A DNA stretch of 64,000 nt from Staphylococcus sp. ACRSN (GTDB lineage: Bacteria > Bacillota > Bacilli > Staphylococcales > Staphylococcaceae). The translations under genes and the position numbers were made by a program. The stretch's first letter is position 1. The number at the start of each line of letters is the position of its first letter. The notes under the pieces were generated by a model that saw only the letters and a list, made by a program, of their open reading frames with translations, made no database searches and was not told the origin of the DNA. Of the stretch, positions 50,903 to 58,858 are shown one piece after another. The stretch covers positions 99,930 to 163,929 of the forward strand of contig NZ_JAKRNS010000008.1 in the NCBI RefSeq assembly GCF_022346615.1. Reading direction: 5' to 3'.

Positions 50903-51282
50903 ATTTTATTTTATAATCTGTTTAGTTAACTATATCTATTTACATTAATATTAACCAAAAATCACTTAGTTAAAATGTAATAACACCATATAATCCATTT
51001 TTCATTGCTATGCTTTGTATGATGTTATTACATGTGCTTTGTTTTTTTATTTTTTAACTACTTTTTAAATTACTTTATCCCCATTTTTCACTTCTTTATA
51101 GCCCATTTTCTCTTAATTCTATCTACATTTCACACTTTATATTTCCAACAGTTAGAACGTATGATTATCATTTTTTATTAATATGCTTTAAAATAGTACA
51201 AAGATGAAATTTTACACTAGACAAAAGAACACTTATTGCGCCAAGTTTTGTATGAAGTTTGAAAGTAAAATGAGGTGATATT
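50903..51282. other. Intergenic region, 380 bp
   Basis: It contains a terminator (50974-51050), and GATTATCAT at 51165-51175, which resembles a Fur half site, about 110 bases before the next small gene. Otherwise nothing was recognised. Confidence 0.4.
50974..51050 (+). terminator. Terminator
   Basis: ATGTAATAACACCATA and TATGATGTTATTACAT form a long stem around a 25-base loop, followed by T-rich sequence. Confidence 0.75.
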
Positions 51283-51459
51283 ATGCATATTTTAAGAAAA
51301 ATATATGAAGATGAAACGCCAATTTTTTATATACAAACGGATTTAGGTCTTATTATAAAAGTTAAATCTCATACTAATTTAACGCCTGAAGAAACAGAGA
51401 AACTATTAGAAGATGTAGCATTGAATATGGATGATAAATTAAAAAATAATATTGAGTAA
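51283..51459 (+). CDS. Small acidic protein, paralogue of 52251
   Basis: The 58-residue ORF has GAGGTGA upstream. It shares the frame MxILRKxYxDExPI...TDxGxxI...LTxEETxxLL with the ORF at 52251. The pattern suggests two or three beta strands followed by a helix. No known domain was recognised. The family-like conservation between the two copies is the main evidence that both are genes. Confidence 0.68.
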   Translation: MHILRKIYEDETPIFYIQTDLGLIIKVKSHTNLTPEETEKLLEDVALNMDDKLKNNIE

Positions 51460-51544
51460 TTATCACTTACTTATTTTTTAAGTCACTTACTAAAAGTTAA
51501 TTATAATAATTATTAGTTCATTATAAACTTTATGGATACCAGAA

Positions 51545-51700
51545 GGTCTTGGGATATAAATCCTAGAAAAATAGCAAGTAAATGAGTTTTAAATTCATTT
51601 ACTTGCTATTTTTTACAATACTTCGTAACTTCACATATATTTGCTTAGTTACCTCAGAATACCTTTTCATCCTTGGTCTTCGACCGTCATTACTTACTCA
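51545..51700 (+). repeat. Dispersed hairpin repeat, copy 3
   Basis: TTGGGATATAAATCCTAG is followed by AAAAAT and a 13-bp hairpin, AGCAAGTAAATGA/TCATTTACTTGCT, with T6. A tail includes CTTCGTAACTTCACAT and CTTCGACCGTCAT. Copy 1 (18960-19100) keeps the hairpin but with changed pairs. Confidence 0.7.
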
Positions 51701-51871
51701 AAATATTTTGCAAATCATAGTAATTTCACACTATATAATATGTAAGATTATATTTTATTATATTAATAAGTCTATCGTACCTATTTTTAACGTCCTGACT
51801 CTAGTTGTTAAATATATTACTTGTTAACAATCCCAGTACTGTGTTAACCAAATATTACCTTATTACAAAAG

Positions 51872-51946
51872 CAAAAAAACCTCTTAAAGAAGTGGCTTCT
51901 AGAAAATATAATTCACACAAAAGTTTGGAGGACTTCTAGTGCTTAA
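51872..51946 (-). ncRNA. Candidate SigB-dependent small RNA with anti-SD motif
   Basis: The leftward transcript from the SigB-type promoter would be about 75 nt. It contains GTCCTCCAAAC about 15 bases from its 5' end, a perfect complement to GGAGG. It ends in the short hairpin ACTTCT-TTA-AGAGGT followed by T7; this stem includes a G-U pair valid only on the minus strand. No ORF of note is present. All elements were found by eye. Confidence 0.45.
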
Positions 51947-51953
51947 TTATTAT

Positions 51954-51978
51954 TTACCCCTTTTCATTCTATAAAAAC
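51954..51978 (-). promoter_or_regulatory. SigB-type promoter, intergenic
   Basis: On the minus strand GTTTTT, 13 bases, GGGTAA fits GTTTWW-N12-15-GGGWAW fully. No annotated leftward gene lies within 1 kb downstream. Confidence 0.5.
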
Positions 51979-52250
51979 ACTTATATATTTAACCTTCTAA
52001 TAATTATTTTTTAAATCTGAAAGAAGTTTAAAACTTCATTAAATTTGTTAAGCTTTTATTTTTTTATTCAAAAAAACAAATAAATCAATTCATACTGTTG
52101 GAAATCAATTTACTAAAAAGTTATCCTATAAGAGAGGCATTAATCATTTGTTTTATTTAATGCATACTTTAAGCAATTCGTATTACTATCCTCATTTAGC
52201 TTTGTGTTATTCACATACTTGAGGATTTCGATAAAAAAAGGGATGATGGA

Positions 52251-52415
52251 ATGGAAATATTACGTAAAGTTTATAAAGATGAAGAACCAATTTACCACGT
52301 TAAGACAGATAAAGGATCTGTAATTAGAATTAAGGGCTCAGATGATTTAACACAAGAAGAAACTCAAGAGTTATTAATGCTCGTTTCTCAAGACATTGAT
52401 AAAATGACTAAATAG
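52251..52415 (+). CDS. Small acidic protein, paralogue of 51283
   Basis: The 54-residue ORF MEILRKVYKDEEPIYHVKTD... aligns over its length with the 58-residue ORF at 51283, roughly half the residues being identical. A ribosome site AAAGGGATGATGG lies upstream. The function is unknown. The two copies are separated by about 790 bases containing a repeat and a candidate small RNA. Confidence 0.68.
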   Translation: MEILRKVYKDEEPIYHVKTDKGSVIRIKGSDDLTQEETQELLMLVSQDIDKMTK

Positions 52416-52588
52416 CTTGCTTATATTATATTGCAATTTATTAAATCATATAAATCTGAACAAATAATACGTCTCAAGCAGCGTCTTTTACATTTAAGGG
52501 GGATAAAGTTTTTACTTTATCAAATATATATACAATTTAGTCTTACTATTTTTTCTATGATATGTTTTTTATTTTAAAACTATATTTA

Positions 52589-52637
52589 ATGCAACCACCT
52601 AGTGCTAATCAATTATGCAAATCATACTAGGCGGTTT
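52589..52637. terminator. Bidirectional terminator
   Basis: AACCACCTAGT and ACTAGGCGGTT with T6 lie between the paralogue at 52251 and the convergent ElaA-like gene. Confidence 0.88.
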
Positions 52638-52645
52638 TTTATATT

Positions 52646-53080
52646 TTATAAATTCAAATCTAAGGTTACATGTGGTATGTTATCTTCTAAATATACTTCA
52701 GACACACATTCAAATCCGAAAGACTCATAAAAAGCTTGTAAATGCGATTGTCCAGAGATCCTAATTAATCGGGTATTATATTGATTTTTAATCACTTCTA
52801 TTGTTTTTTGAACGATCTTGCGCCCATAATTTTTATTACGGTTTGTTTCCGTTACTAATACTCTTCCAAAACTGATATAGTCTTCTTTTTCTATAATTCT
52901 GGTATATGCTACGATTGACTTATCTTCTTTAATCAATACATGTAATGCATCATTATCTTCTGTGTCTACTTCTTGATATGGACAATTTTGTTCAACGACA
53001 AACACTTTTATTCTTTCTCTCATAATATCAATTAGCTCGATATTGGAAAGATTTTTTGTTTTTTCAATTTTAAACTCCAT
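52646..53080 (-). CDS. ElaA-like GNAT acetyltransferase
   Basis: The 144-residue protein has the ElaA signature RIKVFVVEQNCPYQEVDTED and the acetyl-CoA loop NRNKNYGRKIV near residue 80, then YESFGFECVSE. It is a cytosolic N-acetyltransferase of unknown substrate. It stands between two terminators, so it is monocistronic. Confidence 0.9.
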   Translation of the reverse strand: MEFKIEKTKNLSNIELIDIMRERIKVFVVEQNCPYQEVDTEDNDALHVLIKEDKSIVAYTRIIEKEDYISFGRVLVTETNRNKNYGRKIVQKTIEVIKNQYNTRLIRISGQSHLQAFYESFGFECVSEVYLEDNIPHVTLDLNL

Positions 53081-53093
53081 ATATGTACTCCTA

Positions 53094-53142
53094 ATGAAAG
53101 CACACTAAGCTTATTCTAGAAAAATAAACTTAGTGTGCTTAA
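53094..53142. terminator. Bidirectional terminator
   Basis: AAGCACACTAAGCTTATT and its complement with one or two mismatches lie between the VOC gene end and the ElaA-like gene start. Confidence 0.85.
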
Positions 53143-53177
53143 TATATTTTACTTACATATTAACATTTCATTTTCTT

Positions 53178-53564
53178 TTACTGTTCAACAATTTGAATCA
53201 GATTTCCACAAGTGTCATTAAAAATAGCCATTTTTATGTGATCTACTTCTTTTACATCCGTATGAAATTCAACTCCAGACGCTTTCAAATTCTTTTGAGC
53301 TTCCTCTATATCATCAACACCAAACATAGTAACTGGTATACCAGCATTAAATAAACCTTCTTGATAATTCTTTGCAATAGGACTTTCATTAGGCTCTAAT
53401 ACAATCTCCACTGGATTTGATGAATTAACTTCTTTAACAGTTAACCATCTAAACCCTCCTCCTATTTCCATATCATGTACGAGTTCAAATCCTAATTTTT
53501 CAGTATAGAAATTTTTTGCGTGATTTTGGTCTTCAACAAATATACTTGTTGCTATAATTTTCAT
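53178..53564 (-). CDS. VOC family protein (glyoxalase/bleomycin resistance fold)
   Basis: The ~128-residue protein has the VOC pattern: AKNFYTEKLGFELVHDMEIGGGFRW in the first module and GVEFHTDVKEVDHIKMAIFNDTCGNLIQIVE in the second. Metal-binding residues are not obvious enough to name a reaction. Two ATGs follow AGGAGG; the second (53564) is better spaced. Confidence 0.85.
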   Translation of the reverse strand: MKIIATSIFVEDQNHAKNFYTEKLGFELVHDMEIGGGFRWLTVKEVNSSNPVEIVLEPNESPIAKNYQEGLFNAGIPVTMFGVDDIEEAQKNLKASGVEFHTDVKEVDHIKMAIFNDTCGNLIQIVEQ

Positions 53565-53704
53565 TTTCATTCGCCTCCTATTATCTTTATCTTCAAATTC
53601 TTTACATCATAAACAATATTTTGATGATTGATCAATATGCCAATTTTAGCTACATACTATTGTCATCTTTTTTAAAATTTATAAACTCTTTTCAAAACTT
53701 GTAC

Positions 53705-53887
53705 TTATGATTTATATACAATATTAATAAAATAATCTATGCCTTCAACACTGTTTGTCACTAATGGAGTCACACTTATGATTTCTCCAGTTTCTTTTGC
53801 TAAGATTTCTTGCATAAATTGATTTACGCGGTCGTCAAATACTTCGAAGCTTTCCTCATATCGATTATACAGTGTCTTAATTTTCAT
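53705..53887 (-). CDS. Cse60-like small protein
   Basis: The ~60-residue protein (MKIKTLYNRYEESFEVFDDR) resembles the Cse60 family, named after a Bacillus sporulation gene but also present in non-sporulating species. The role is unknown. The ATG at 53887 is 9 bases after AAAGGAG; another ATG six bases upstream is too close. It lies 35 bases downstream of the hydrolase gene. Confidence 0.75.
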   Translation of the reverse strand: MKIKTLYNRYEESFEVFDDRVNQFMQEILAKETGEIISVTPLVTNSVEGIDYFINIVYKS

Positions 53888-53921
53888 ATTCATAGACTCC
53901 TTTACACATTTCAATTATTGC

Positions 53922-54728
53922 TTATAACTTACTATTTAACCAAGCATCAATTTCAGCAAATATACTTTGATTATAACTGCTTTCATTCAATATTTCGTGT
54001 TGTAACCCTTCATAAATATGAAGGGATTTTTCTTTTGATGCTATTTCTTCAAACAATTCTATTGAATCTTTATAACTAACTAAACCATCTTCCATTCCAT
54101 GCAAAATTAATATTGGATATTTAAATTTATGTGCATTTTCTTTCAAATACGTAACACCGTCTAACAACGTATAAATCAACCCCATTGAAATTTGCTTAGC
54201 GTTTAAATCATCTTCTTCATATTTTCTAATAACTGTTTCGTCTGAACAAACACCTTCTCCTAATTCATTTTCAATATAAACATCTGATGCTCTATCCCGT
54301 TTTGGATAACCAAAAAGCGGTAAATTATACCACGTCAAAGCACCAGAAGTAATGATACCATCAACTCTATTTTCAAATTTACTCCCAAATAAAGTAACGG
54401 TATATCCGCCCATACTATGGCCTATTAAATATACTTTCCCTTGAAAATTTTGTTGAACAAAATCAATAACTGCTATTAAATCTTCAACAATTTCGTCAAT
54501 ACGACTAAAAAAAGTAGTTTTGCCACCGGATCTCCCATGACCTCGTTGATCATAACGAATTACATTAAATGAATTTCTATTTAAAAATTCTGTTAAAACA
54601 TCATATCTGTCTAAATGCTCCGCCAATCCATGAACAATTATAATATTTGCTTTTGCTATTTCAACATCATTAATTTTTGTATATATACTTGTACCATCTT
54701 GAGATTTCAAGTATTTAATATAATTCAT
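53922..54728 (-). CDS. Alpha/beta hydrolase (monoacylglycerol lipase-like)
   Basis: The 268-residue protein shows the serine hydrolase motif GHSMGG near residue 97, HGLAEHLDRYDVL with the oxyanion segment, and a late Asp/His pair (LHGMEDGLVS, LQHEILNES). It fits the serine aminopeptidase S33 / lysophospholipase-like group. There is no signal peptide, so it is cytosolic. It is probably co-transcribed with the Cse60-like gene. Confidence 0.87.
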   Translation of the reverse strand: MNYIKYLKSQDGTSIYTKINDVEIAKANIIIVHGLAEHLDRYDVLTEFLNRNSFNVIRYDQRGHGRSGGKTTFFSRIDEIVEDLIAVIDFVQQNFQGKVYLIGHSMGGYTVTLFGSKFENRVDGIITSGALTWYNLPLFGYPKRDRASDVYIENELGEGVCSDETVIRKYEEDDLNAKQISMGLIYTLLDGVTYLKENAHKFKYPILILHGMEDGLVSYKDSIELFEEIASKEKSLHIYEGLQHEILNESSYNQSIFAEIDAWLNSKL

Positions 54729-54893
54729 AAAATCACTCCATTCAATTGAGTATAATGAATCCTTAACTTTACTATTCTTCTATTACCCTTTTTTATATTT
54801 ACCATAGCCTAATAAATAGTTGACTTTGAATAGTTTCTATATTTATATGGTTTATAACAATAAAATAATTTAAAATTCAAAAGGAGTGATAAA

Positions 54894-55160
54894 ATGGCTA
54901 AAGTTAAATTGTGCCAAAGTTGTGGTATACCCTTAGATGATAAAACACCTTTAGGAACAGAAAAAGATGGTACTTTGTCAGAAAAATATTGTTATCATTG
55001 TTATCAAAATGGCGAATGGACTTTAGATTTAAGTTTTGATGAAATGTATGCACATAACTTAAAAAAGTTTCAGGAATCTGACATGAATAAATTCCAAAAA
55101 TTTATTCTTAATAAGATGTATACTAAAAAATTCATGAAAAAATTAGAACGTTGGCAGTAA
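54894..55160 (+). CDS. Putative zinc-ribbon protein
   Basis: The 88-residue protein has paired cysteines CQSCGIPL near residue 7 and YCYHCYQNGEWT near residue 33, the zinc-ribbon family pattern. The rest is helical and basic at the C-terminus. The function is unknown. AAAGGAGTG precedes the ATG. A perfect hairpin follows. Confidence 0.85.
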   Translation: MAKVKLCQSCGIPLDDKTPLGTEKDGTLSEKYCYHCYQNGEWTLDLSFDEMYAHNLKKFQESDMNKFQKFILNKMYTKKFMKKLERWQ

Positions 55161-55171
55161 AACTGTTATAA

Positions 55172-55211
55172 AAATACTGTATTCATTGGCCTCAGTGAAT
55201 ACAGTATACTT
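55172..55211 (+). terminator. Terminator
   Basis: AATACTGTATTCA and TGAATACAGTATA form a long stem. The T-run afterwards is weak. Confidence 0.8.
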
Positions 55212-55328
55212 TCAAATGACCACCCTCTCTTAAATAATCTTCTTTTTATAACTTACAACAATTACAGAAACTTACATTTCTCAAAAAACTAATATTCATT
55301 TTATTAAAATTAATATTGTTATATTACA

Positions 55329-55344
55329 TTGTATATATATACAA
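55329..55344. promoter_or_regulatory. Palindromic operator, upstream copy
   Basis: TTGTATATATATACAA is a perfect 16-bp palindrome about 115 bases before the YfcC-type transporter start. A near-copy lies 84 bases downstream. Confidence 0.5.
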
Positions 55345-55356
55345 AAAATAATTCTA

Positions 55357-55371
55357 AATTTTCAGAAATTT
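55357..55371 (+). promoter_or_regulatory. CodY-like box
   Basis: AATTTTCAGAAATTT agrees with the CodY consensus AATTTTCWGAAAATT at 14 of 15 positions. It lies between the two palindromes in front of the transporter gene. Confidence 0.5.
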
Positions 55372-55412
55372 ACAATTTATTTTACTCTATTCCATGCTAC
55401 AATAAATTTATT

Positions 55413-55428
55413 TTATATATATATACAA
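55413..55428. promoter_or_regulatory. Palindromic operator, downstream copy
   Basis: TTATATATATATACAA differs from the upstream copy in one base. It abuts the AAAGGGG ribosome site of the transporter and would overlap the start of its transcript. Confidence 0.45.
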
Positions 55429-55444
55429 AGGGGTTGTGTATTTA

Positions 55445-56875
55445 TTGGTTAATTCCACTAATGATAAGAAACGTTCACCAAATGAAGCGAAAAAATTTAA
55501 AATGCCACATATTTATGTCATTTTATTTATATTTGGGGCTATAGCTACACTAGCAACATACTTTATACCTTCTGGTGAATTTAAGCGTATTAAAGGTCCT
55601 GAAGGCAGAGAAATGGTCGATGCAGATTCATTTCATTATATAAAATCTGCACCTGTTGGCATTGTAGATTTTATATCAATAATACCAAAGGGACTGATTG
55701 AAGCTGGAGAAATTGTATTTTTTACATTAATTATTGGTGGCATGTTCATGGTACTTAGAAAAACAGGCATTATAGAAATAGCTGTAGATAAATTAGCAAG
55801 ACAATTTATCAATCAAAGTATTTTTATAATCCCGGTTCTTACTACAGTATTTGCTATCGTTGCTACATTGATTGGAACAGCTGAACTCTCACTTGTTTAC
55901 ATACCAGTCATCATACCACTGATTATTGCTCTTGGTTATGATTCAATTACGGCAACTGCTATTGCACTATGTGGAACAGTTGTTGGTTTTACTGTCGGCG
56001 TATTAAATCCAATTAATACAGGATTAGCACAAAAACTTTCTGGAATCGAAGTTTTTTCAGGTATTGGTTTACGTATTGTTTTATTTATTATAGTGTTGAT
56101 TTTCACTATAATTTTCATCATGCGCTATGCACAAAAAATTAAAAAAAATCCAACTTTAAGTTCTGTTTATGTAGAAGATCAAGAAAAAAGAGCACTTTAT
56201 CAACAAATTACAAACCAAGCACCTATAATAGCAACTAAAAAACAAAAATGGGGTATTGCTATTGTACTTGTATTTTTTATAATTTTAGTTTACGGTGTTA
56301 CAACTCAAGGTTGGTTTATGGTAGAAATGGCCGGCTTGTTCATATTGATGGGAATTATTGTCGGATTAGTAACAGGACTCTCAACTCAAGAAGTCTGCGA
56401 AGCTTTCAATGAAGGATTCAAAGATGTCTTAATGGGTGCTATAATCGTTGGATTAGCACGTTCTATCGCAGTAGTACTTGAAGATGGTAAGATAATGGAT
56501 ACAATCGTTCACGGTTTAGGTTCAGCTATAGACGGTGCAACACCCACAGTTGCTGTAGTAGGTATGTATGCCGTACAAGTTGCAATAAACTTTATTATTT
56601 CCTCTGGTAGTGGCCAGGCACTCGTAACGATGCCTATTATGGCACCACTTGCAGATATGTTAGGTATTACAAGACAAACTGCCGTGTTAGCTTTTCAATT
56701 GGGAGATGGATTTACGCATGTATTTTATCCAACTAGTGGTTATTTCATGGCTGCATTAGCAATAGGCGGCGTTTCTTACACAAAATGGATTCGTTTCTTT
56801 TTCCCTTTATTTATAATATGGGGCATCATTTCAATTATCACATTAATCATCGCACAACTTATTGGTTGGAAATAA
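55445..56875 (+). CDS. YfcC family transporter
   Basis: The ~476-residue protein has about 12 membrane segments and matches the YfcC/ArcD-like basic-amino-acid or C4-dicarboxylate transporter superfamily. Visible signatures are ATLIGTAELSLVYIPVIIPL, ALCGTVVGFTVGVLNPINTG and INFIISSGSGQALVTMPIMAPL. The cargo is open; amino acids or peptides would fit the CodY-like box. The start is uncertain: GTG at 55436 is only two bases from AAAGGGG, so TTG at 55445 is used. Confidence 0.87.
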   Translation: MVNSTNDKKRSPNEAKKFKMPHIYVILFIFGAIATLATYFIPSGEFKRIKGPEGREMVDADSFHYIKSAPVGIVDFISIIPKGLIEAGEIVFFTLIIGGMFMVLRKTGIIEIAVDKLARQFINQSIFIIPVLTTVFAIVATLIGTAELSLVYIPVIIPLIIALGYDSITATAIALCGTVVGFTVGVLNPINTGLAQKLSGIEVFSGIGLRIVLFIIVLIFTIIFIMRYAQKIKKNPTLSSVYVEDQEKRALYQQITNQAPIIATKKQKWGIAIVLVFFIILVYGVTTQGWFMVEMAGLFILMGIIVGLVTGLSTQEVCEAFNEGFKDVLMGAIIVGLARSIAVVLEDGKIMDTIVHGLGSAIDGATPTVAVVGMYAVQVAINFIISSGSGQALVTMPIMAPLADMLGITRQTAVLAFQLGDGFTHVFYPTSGYFMAALAIGGVSYTKWIRFFFPLFIIWGIISIITLIIAQLIGWK

Positions 56876-56952
56876 TTATTTAATAAATTTAAATCTAAGC
56901 ATTGCATAGTAACCTTGATAGAAATTCAAATTAAATATATTACTTAAATTAG

Positions 56953-56997
56953 CACAGGTTGAGTCACAATAAACATCATAACCTGTGTTTTTTATTA
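56953..56997 (+). terminator. Terminator after YfcC gene
   Basis: CACAGGTT and AACCTGTG flank a 19-base loop, followed by T6. Confidence 0.88.
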
Positions 56998-57097
56998 TAA
57001 AAATTTATAAATAAAATCGTTTTCATTAATCAAAAGCCTACTATTTCTATATAATTTATCATATAATAATAAATTATAAAAAGGAGGTAAATATAAA

Positions 57098-57454
57098 ATG
57101 AGGACTGGTATGTTATTAATTAGATTAATGTTAGGATTAACATTTATTATACATGGAAGCCAAAAAGTATTTAGCGGCTTTGGTGAACCAATGCATATGA
57201 TGCAAAGTTTAGGAATGCCAGCATTTTTAGGTATTTTATTAGCACTATTTGAATTTATAGGCGGTATTTTAATGATTTTAGGAATCTTAACAAACTATAT
57301 CGCACTTGGATTTATTATAATTATGTTAGGTGCATTATTTACAGTTCACTTATCACAAGGATATATGGCTTCAGAATTTGTAATCACATTGCTTATTATG
57401 AACATCGCTATTGCCCTTTCTTATAATTGGAAAAAAACAATTCAATTTTATTAA
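57098..57454 (+). CDS. DoxX family membrane protein
   Basis: The 118-residue protein has four hydrophobic segments and the DoxX pattern LRLMLGLTFIIHGSQKVF-like N-terminus with LALFEFIGGILMILG. DoxX relatives are linked to quinone or redox membrane functions, but no specific role is known here. AAAGGAGG precedes the ATG. It is monocistronic. Confidence 0.87.
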   Translation: MRTGMLLIRLMLGLTFIIHGSQKVFSGFGEPMHMMQSLGMPAFLGILLALFEFIGGILMILGILTNYIALGFIIIMLGALFTVHLSQGYMASEFVITLLIMNIAIALSYNWKKTIQFY

Positions 57455-57533
57455 AAACTAACTTATAGATAATCACATAAATTCAAGTACACTACAGGAT
57501 TAATCCAATATAAAAATAATGCAATAAATTAAA

Positions 57534-57573
57534 ATACAGACTAAGACATAATGTATGCCTAGTCTGTATTTTT
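57534..57573. terminator. Bidirectional terminator
   Basis: ATACAGACTA and TAGTCTGTAT with inner CAT/ATG pairs and T5 lie between the convergent doxX and ydhK-like genes. Confidence 0.88.
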
Positions 57574-57619
57574 TGCAAAGTTTTTAAAATTCATTTCAAT
57601 TTTAATAGTATATATTATA

Positions 57620-58150
57620 CTATCTATCCTTTAATTCCTCATCAGTCATCCATTTATGATTTTTCACCCATTTATCATTCTTAGTATTTTTATAATCTAC
57701 AACATATACGGTTGTATCTTTCACTTTATCAATCTCTGCAATAGCACCTTTCATACCTGGCATGTGATCTGCTTCAAGTTTTACTGAATCTCCTTTTTCA
57801 AAACCATGTTGCTTTGCATTTTCAATTTCCTCATTTACCACCCATTTATGATTTTTAACTTCTTTATCTCCATTTTTAGGTTTATAGTTCACTTCGTAAA
57901 CATGTGTTTTATAAGCTTGTTTAACGATTCCTTTTGCATTTTTCATGCCTGACATATGATCAGTGATAATTTGAATCTTATCCCCTTTTTGGAATTTACC
58001 ATTTGTTGATTTTTGCATATCTTCTGGGATAGTACTTTGATTATCGTTATGTGATTGGTGTTGTGAATCATTCATTTGCTCATTATCATTTGAACATGCT
58101 GTTAATAGTAGTCCTGAAGTGATAGCTATTGTTATTAATTTTTTTACCAA
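57620..58150 (-). CDS. YdhK-like lipoprotein with two DUF1541 repeats
   Basis: The 176-residue protein has a lipoprotein signal ending LLTAC (Cys19). Two ~60-residue DUF1541 repeats follow, each with a DHMxGMK motif (DHMSGMKNAK, DHMPGMKGAI) and ending VKNHKW. A His/Gln/Asn-rich linker separates anchor and repeats. The family is often found near copper-handling genes, and the Met/His content would suit metal binding; that is inference. It starts with TTG after AAGGTGGG. A full SigB promoter match lies upstream. Confidence 0.88.
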   Translation of the reverse strand: MVKKLITIAITSGLLLTACSNDNEQMNDSQHQSHNDNQSTIPEDMQKSTNGKFQKGDKIQIITDHMSGMKNAKGIVKQAYKTHVYEVNYKPKNGDKEVKNHKWVVNEEIENAKQHGFEKGDSVKLEADHMPGMKGAIAEIDKVKDTTVYVVDYKNTKNDKWVKNHKWMTDEELKDR

Positions 58151-58210
58151 AATATCCCACCTTCTTTATTTAAAATTATTATATAATACGCTTAATATAC
58201 AATACATAAA

Positions 58211-58235
58211 ATACCCCTTCTAGGTATATTAAAAC
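58211..58235 (-). promoter_or_regulatory. SigB-type promoter
   Basis: On the minus strand GTTTTA, 13 bases, GGGTAT fits the SigB consensus at every position. It lies about 60 bases before the YdhK-like gene start. Confidence 0.65.
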
Positions 58236-58254
58236 ATGATTAATTATTTTATTT

Positions 58255-58300
58255 CAAAAAAACCAAGTGAAATTATATTATTTCACTTGGTTCTTTTTTA
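58255..58300. terminator. Terminator after the CHAP gene
   Basis: AACCAAGTGAAATTATA and its complement TATTTCACTTGGTT have A and T runs outside. It lies about 25 bases beyond the CHAP protein stop. Confidence 0.92.
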
Positions 58301-58324
58301 TATATTACGTATTTAATTACTTTA

Positions 58325-58858
58325 TTATTTTTTATAATGTGGCCTAATAAACCACATTTCAGATTCATAATTATGAACTACTTTATGCGCAACTTCTTTC
58401 TTTTCAGCTCCGCCGCCTTCCCAATTTTGATCTAGTGATTCAAATTCTGTGTAATTGCCATCGTAATTTGCATCTGTAACAATCGCAGTATGCCCTGCTC
58501 CATTACCATAATTTTCATTAAACACAACAATATCCCCTGGTTTAGCCTTAAAATCATAAGTATTTTTATAAACTGTTGCTTCACCATCAAAATTATTTTC
58601 TTTTGGTATATCCTTAGCGTAATCCCCTTTCAATCCATGTCCGAACAAATAATCCCATTGCTCATTAACTAAATCGAAACATTGCCAACCGTATTCATTA
58701 TCATAATCCCATCCTTTACCTTCAAGAGATGAAGTAAAGTTCATTGATTCATCATGTGACATCGTTGTTGCTGCAGATACTGTATGTATATTGTGTAAGA
58801 AAAATATCGTCATCGCAAAAATAAAAAATGTGAAAAATTTCAAAATATATTTTGTCAT
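58325..58858 (-). CDS. Secreted CHAP-domain peptidoglycan hydrolase
   Basis: The 177-residue protein has a signal peptide cleaved near VSA|AT (residue 29). A CHAP domain with Cys60 in GWQCFDLVN and His123 in GAGHTAIV fills the mature part; these are 63 residues apart, as in other CHAP amidase/endopeptidases. The product should cleave stem peptide or amide bonds in cell walls. No LysM or SH3 binding domain is present. The ATG at 58858 has AAAGGA upstream and is preferred over that at 58873. Confidence 0.9.
   Translation of the reverse strand: MTKYILKFFTFFIFAMTIFFLHNIHTVSAATTMSHDESMNFTSSLEGKGWDYDNEYGWQCFDLVNEQWDYLFGHGLKGDYAKDIPKENNFDGEATVYKNTYDFKAKPGDIVVFNENYGNGAGHTAIVTDANYDGNYTEFESLDQNWEGGGAEKKEVAHKVVHNYESEMWFIRPHYKK

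Larger units (their letters stand above)
51460..52250. other. Long intergenic region, 791 bp
   Basis: The gap contains dispersed repeat copy 3 (51545-51700) and a candidate leftward SigB-driven small RNA (51872-51946, promoter 51954-51978). The remainder is AT-rich. No ORF above 60 codons with a ribosome site is present. Confidence 0.5.

Noticed and set aside
51582..51827. 81-codon ORF in the gap after 51459
   Set aside because: It overlaps the dispersed repeat, has no ribosome site and a composition typical of translated AT-rich DNA.
51910..51945. Possible 11-residue peptide after GGAGG (GTG start at 51939)
   Set aside because: GGAGGACTTCTAGTG looks like a ribosome site and start, but the frame closes after 11 codons. 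The reverse strand reading as an anti-SD RNA explains the sequence better.
52502..52521. Hairpin GATAAAGT/ACTTTATC
   Set aside because: It has no T-run on either strand and no gene depends on it; left as a chance inverted repeat in AT-rich DNA.
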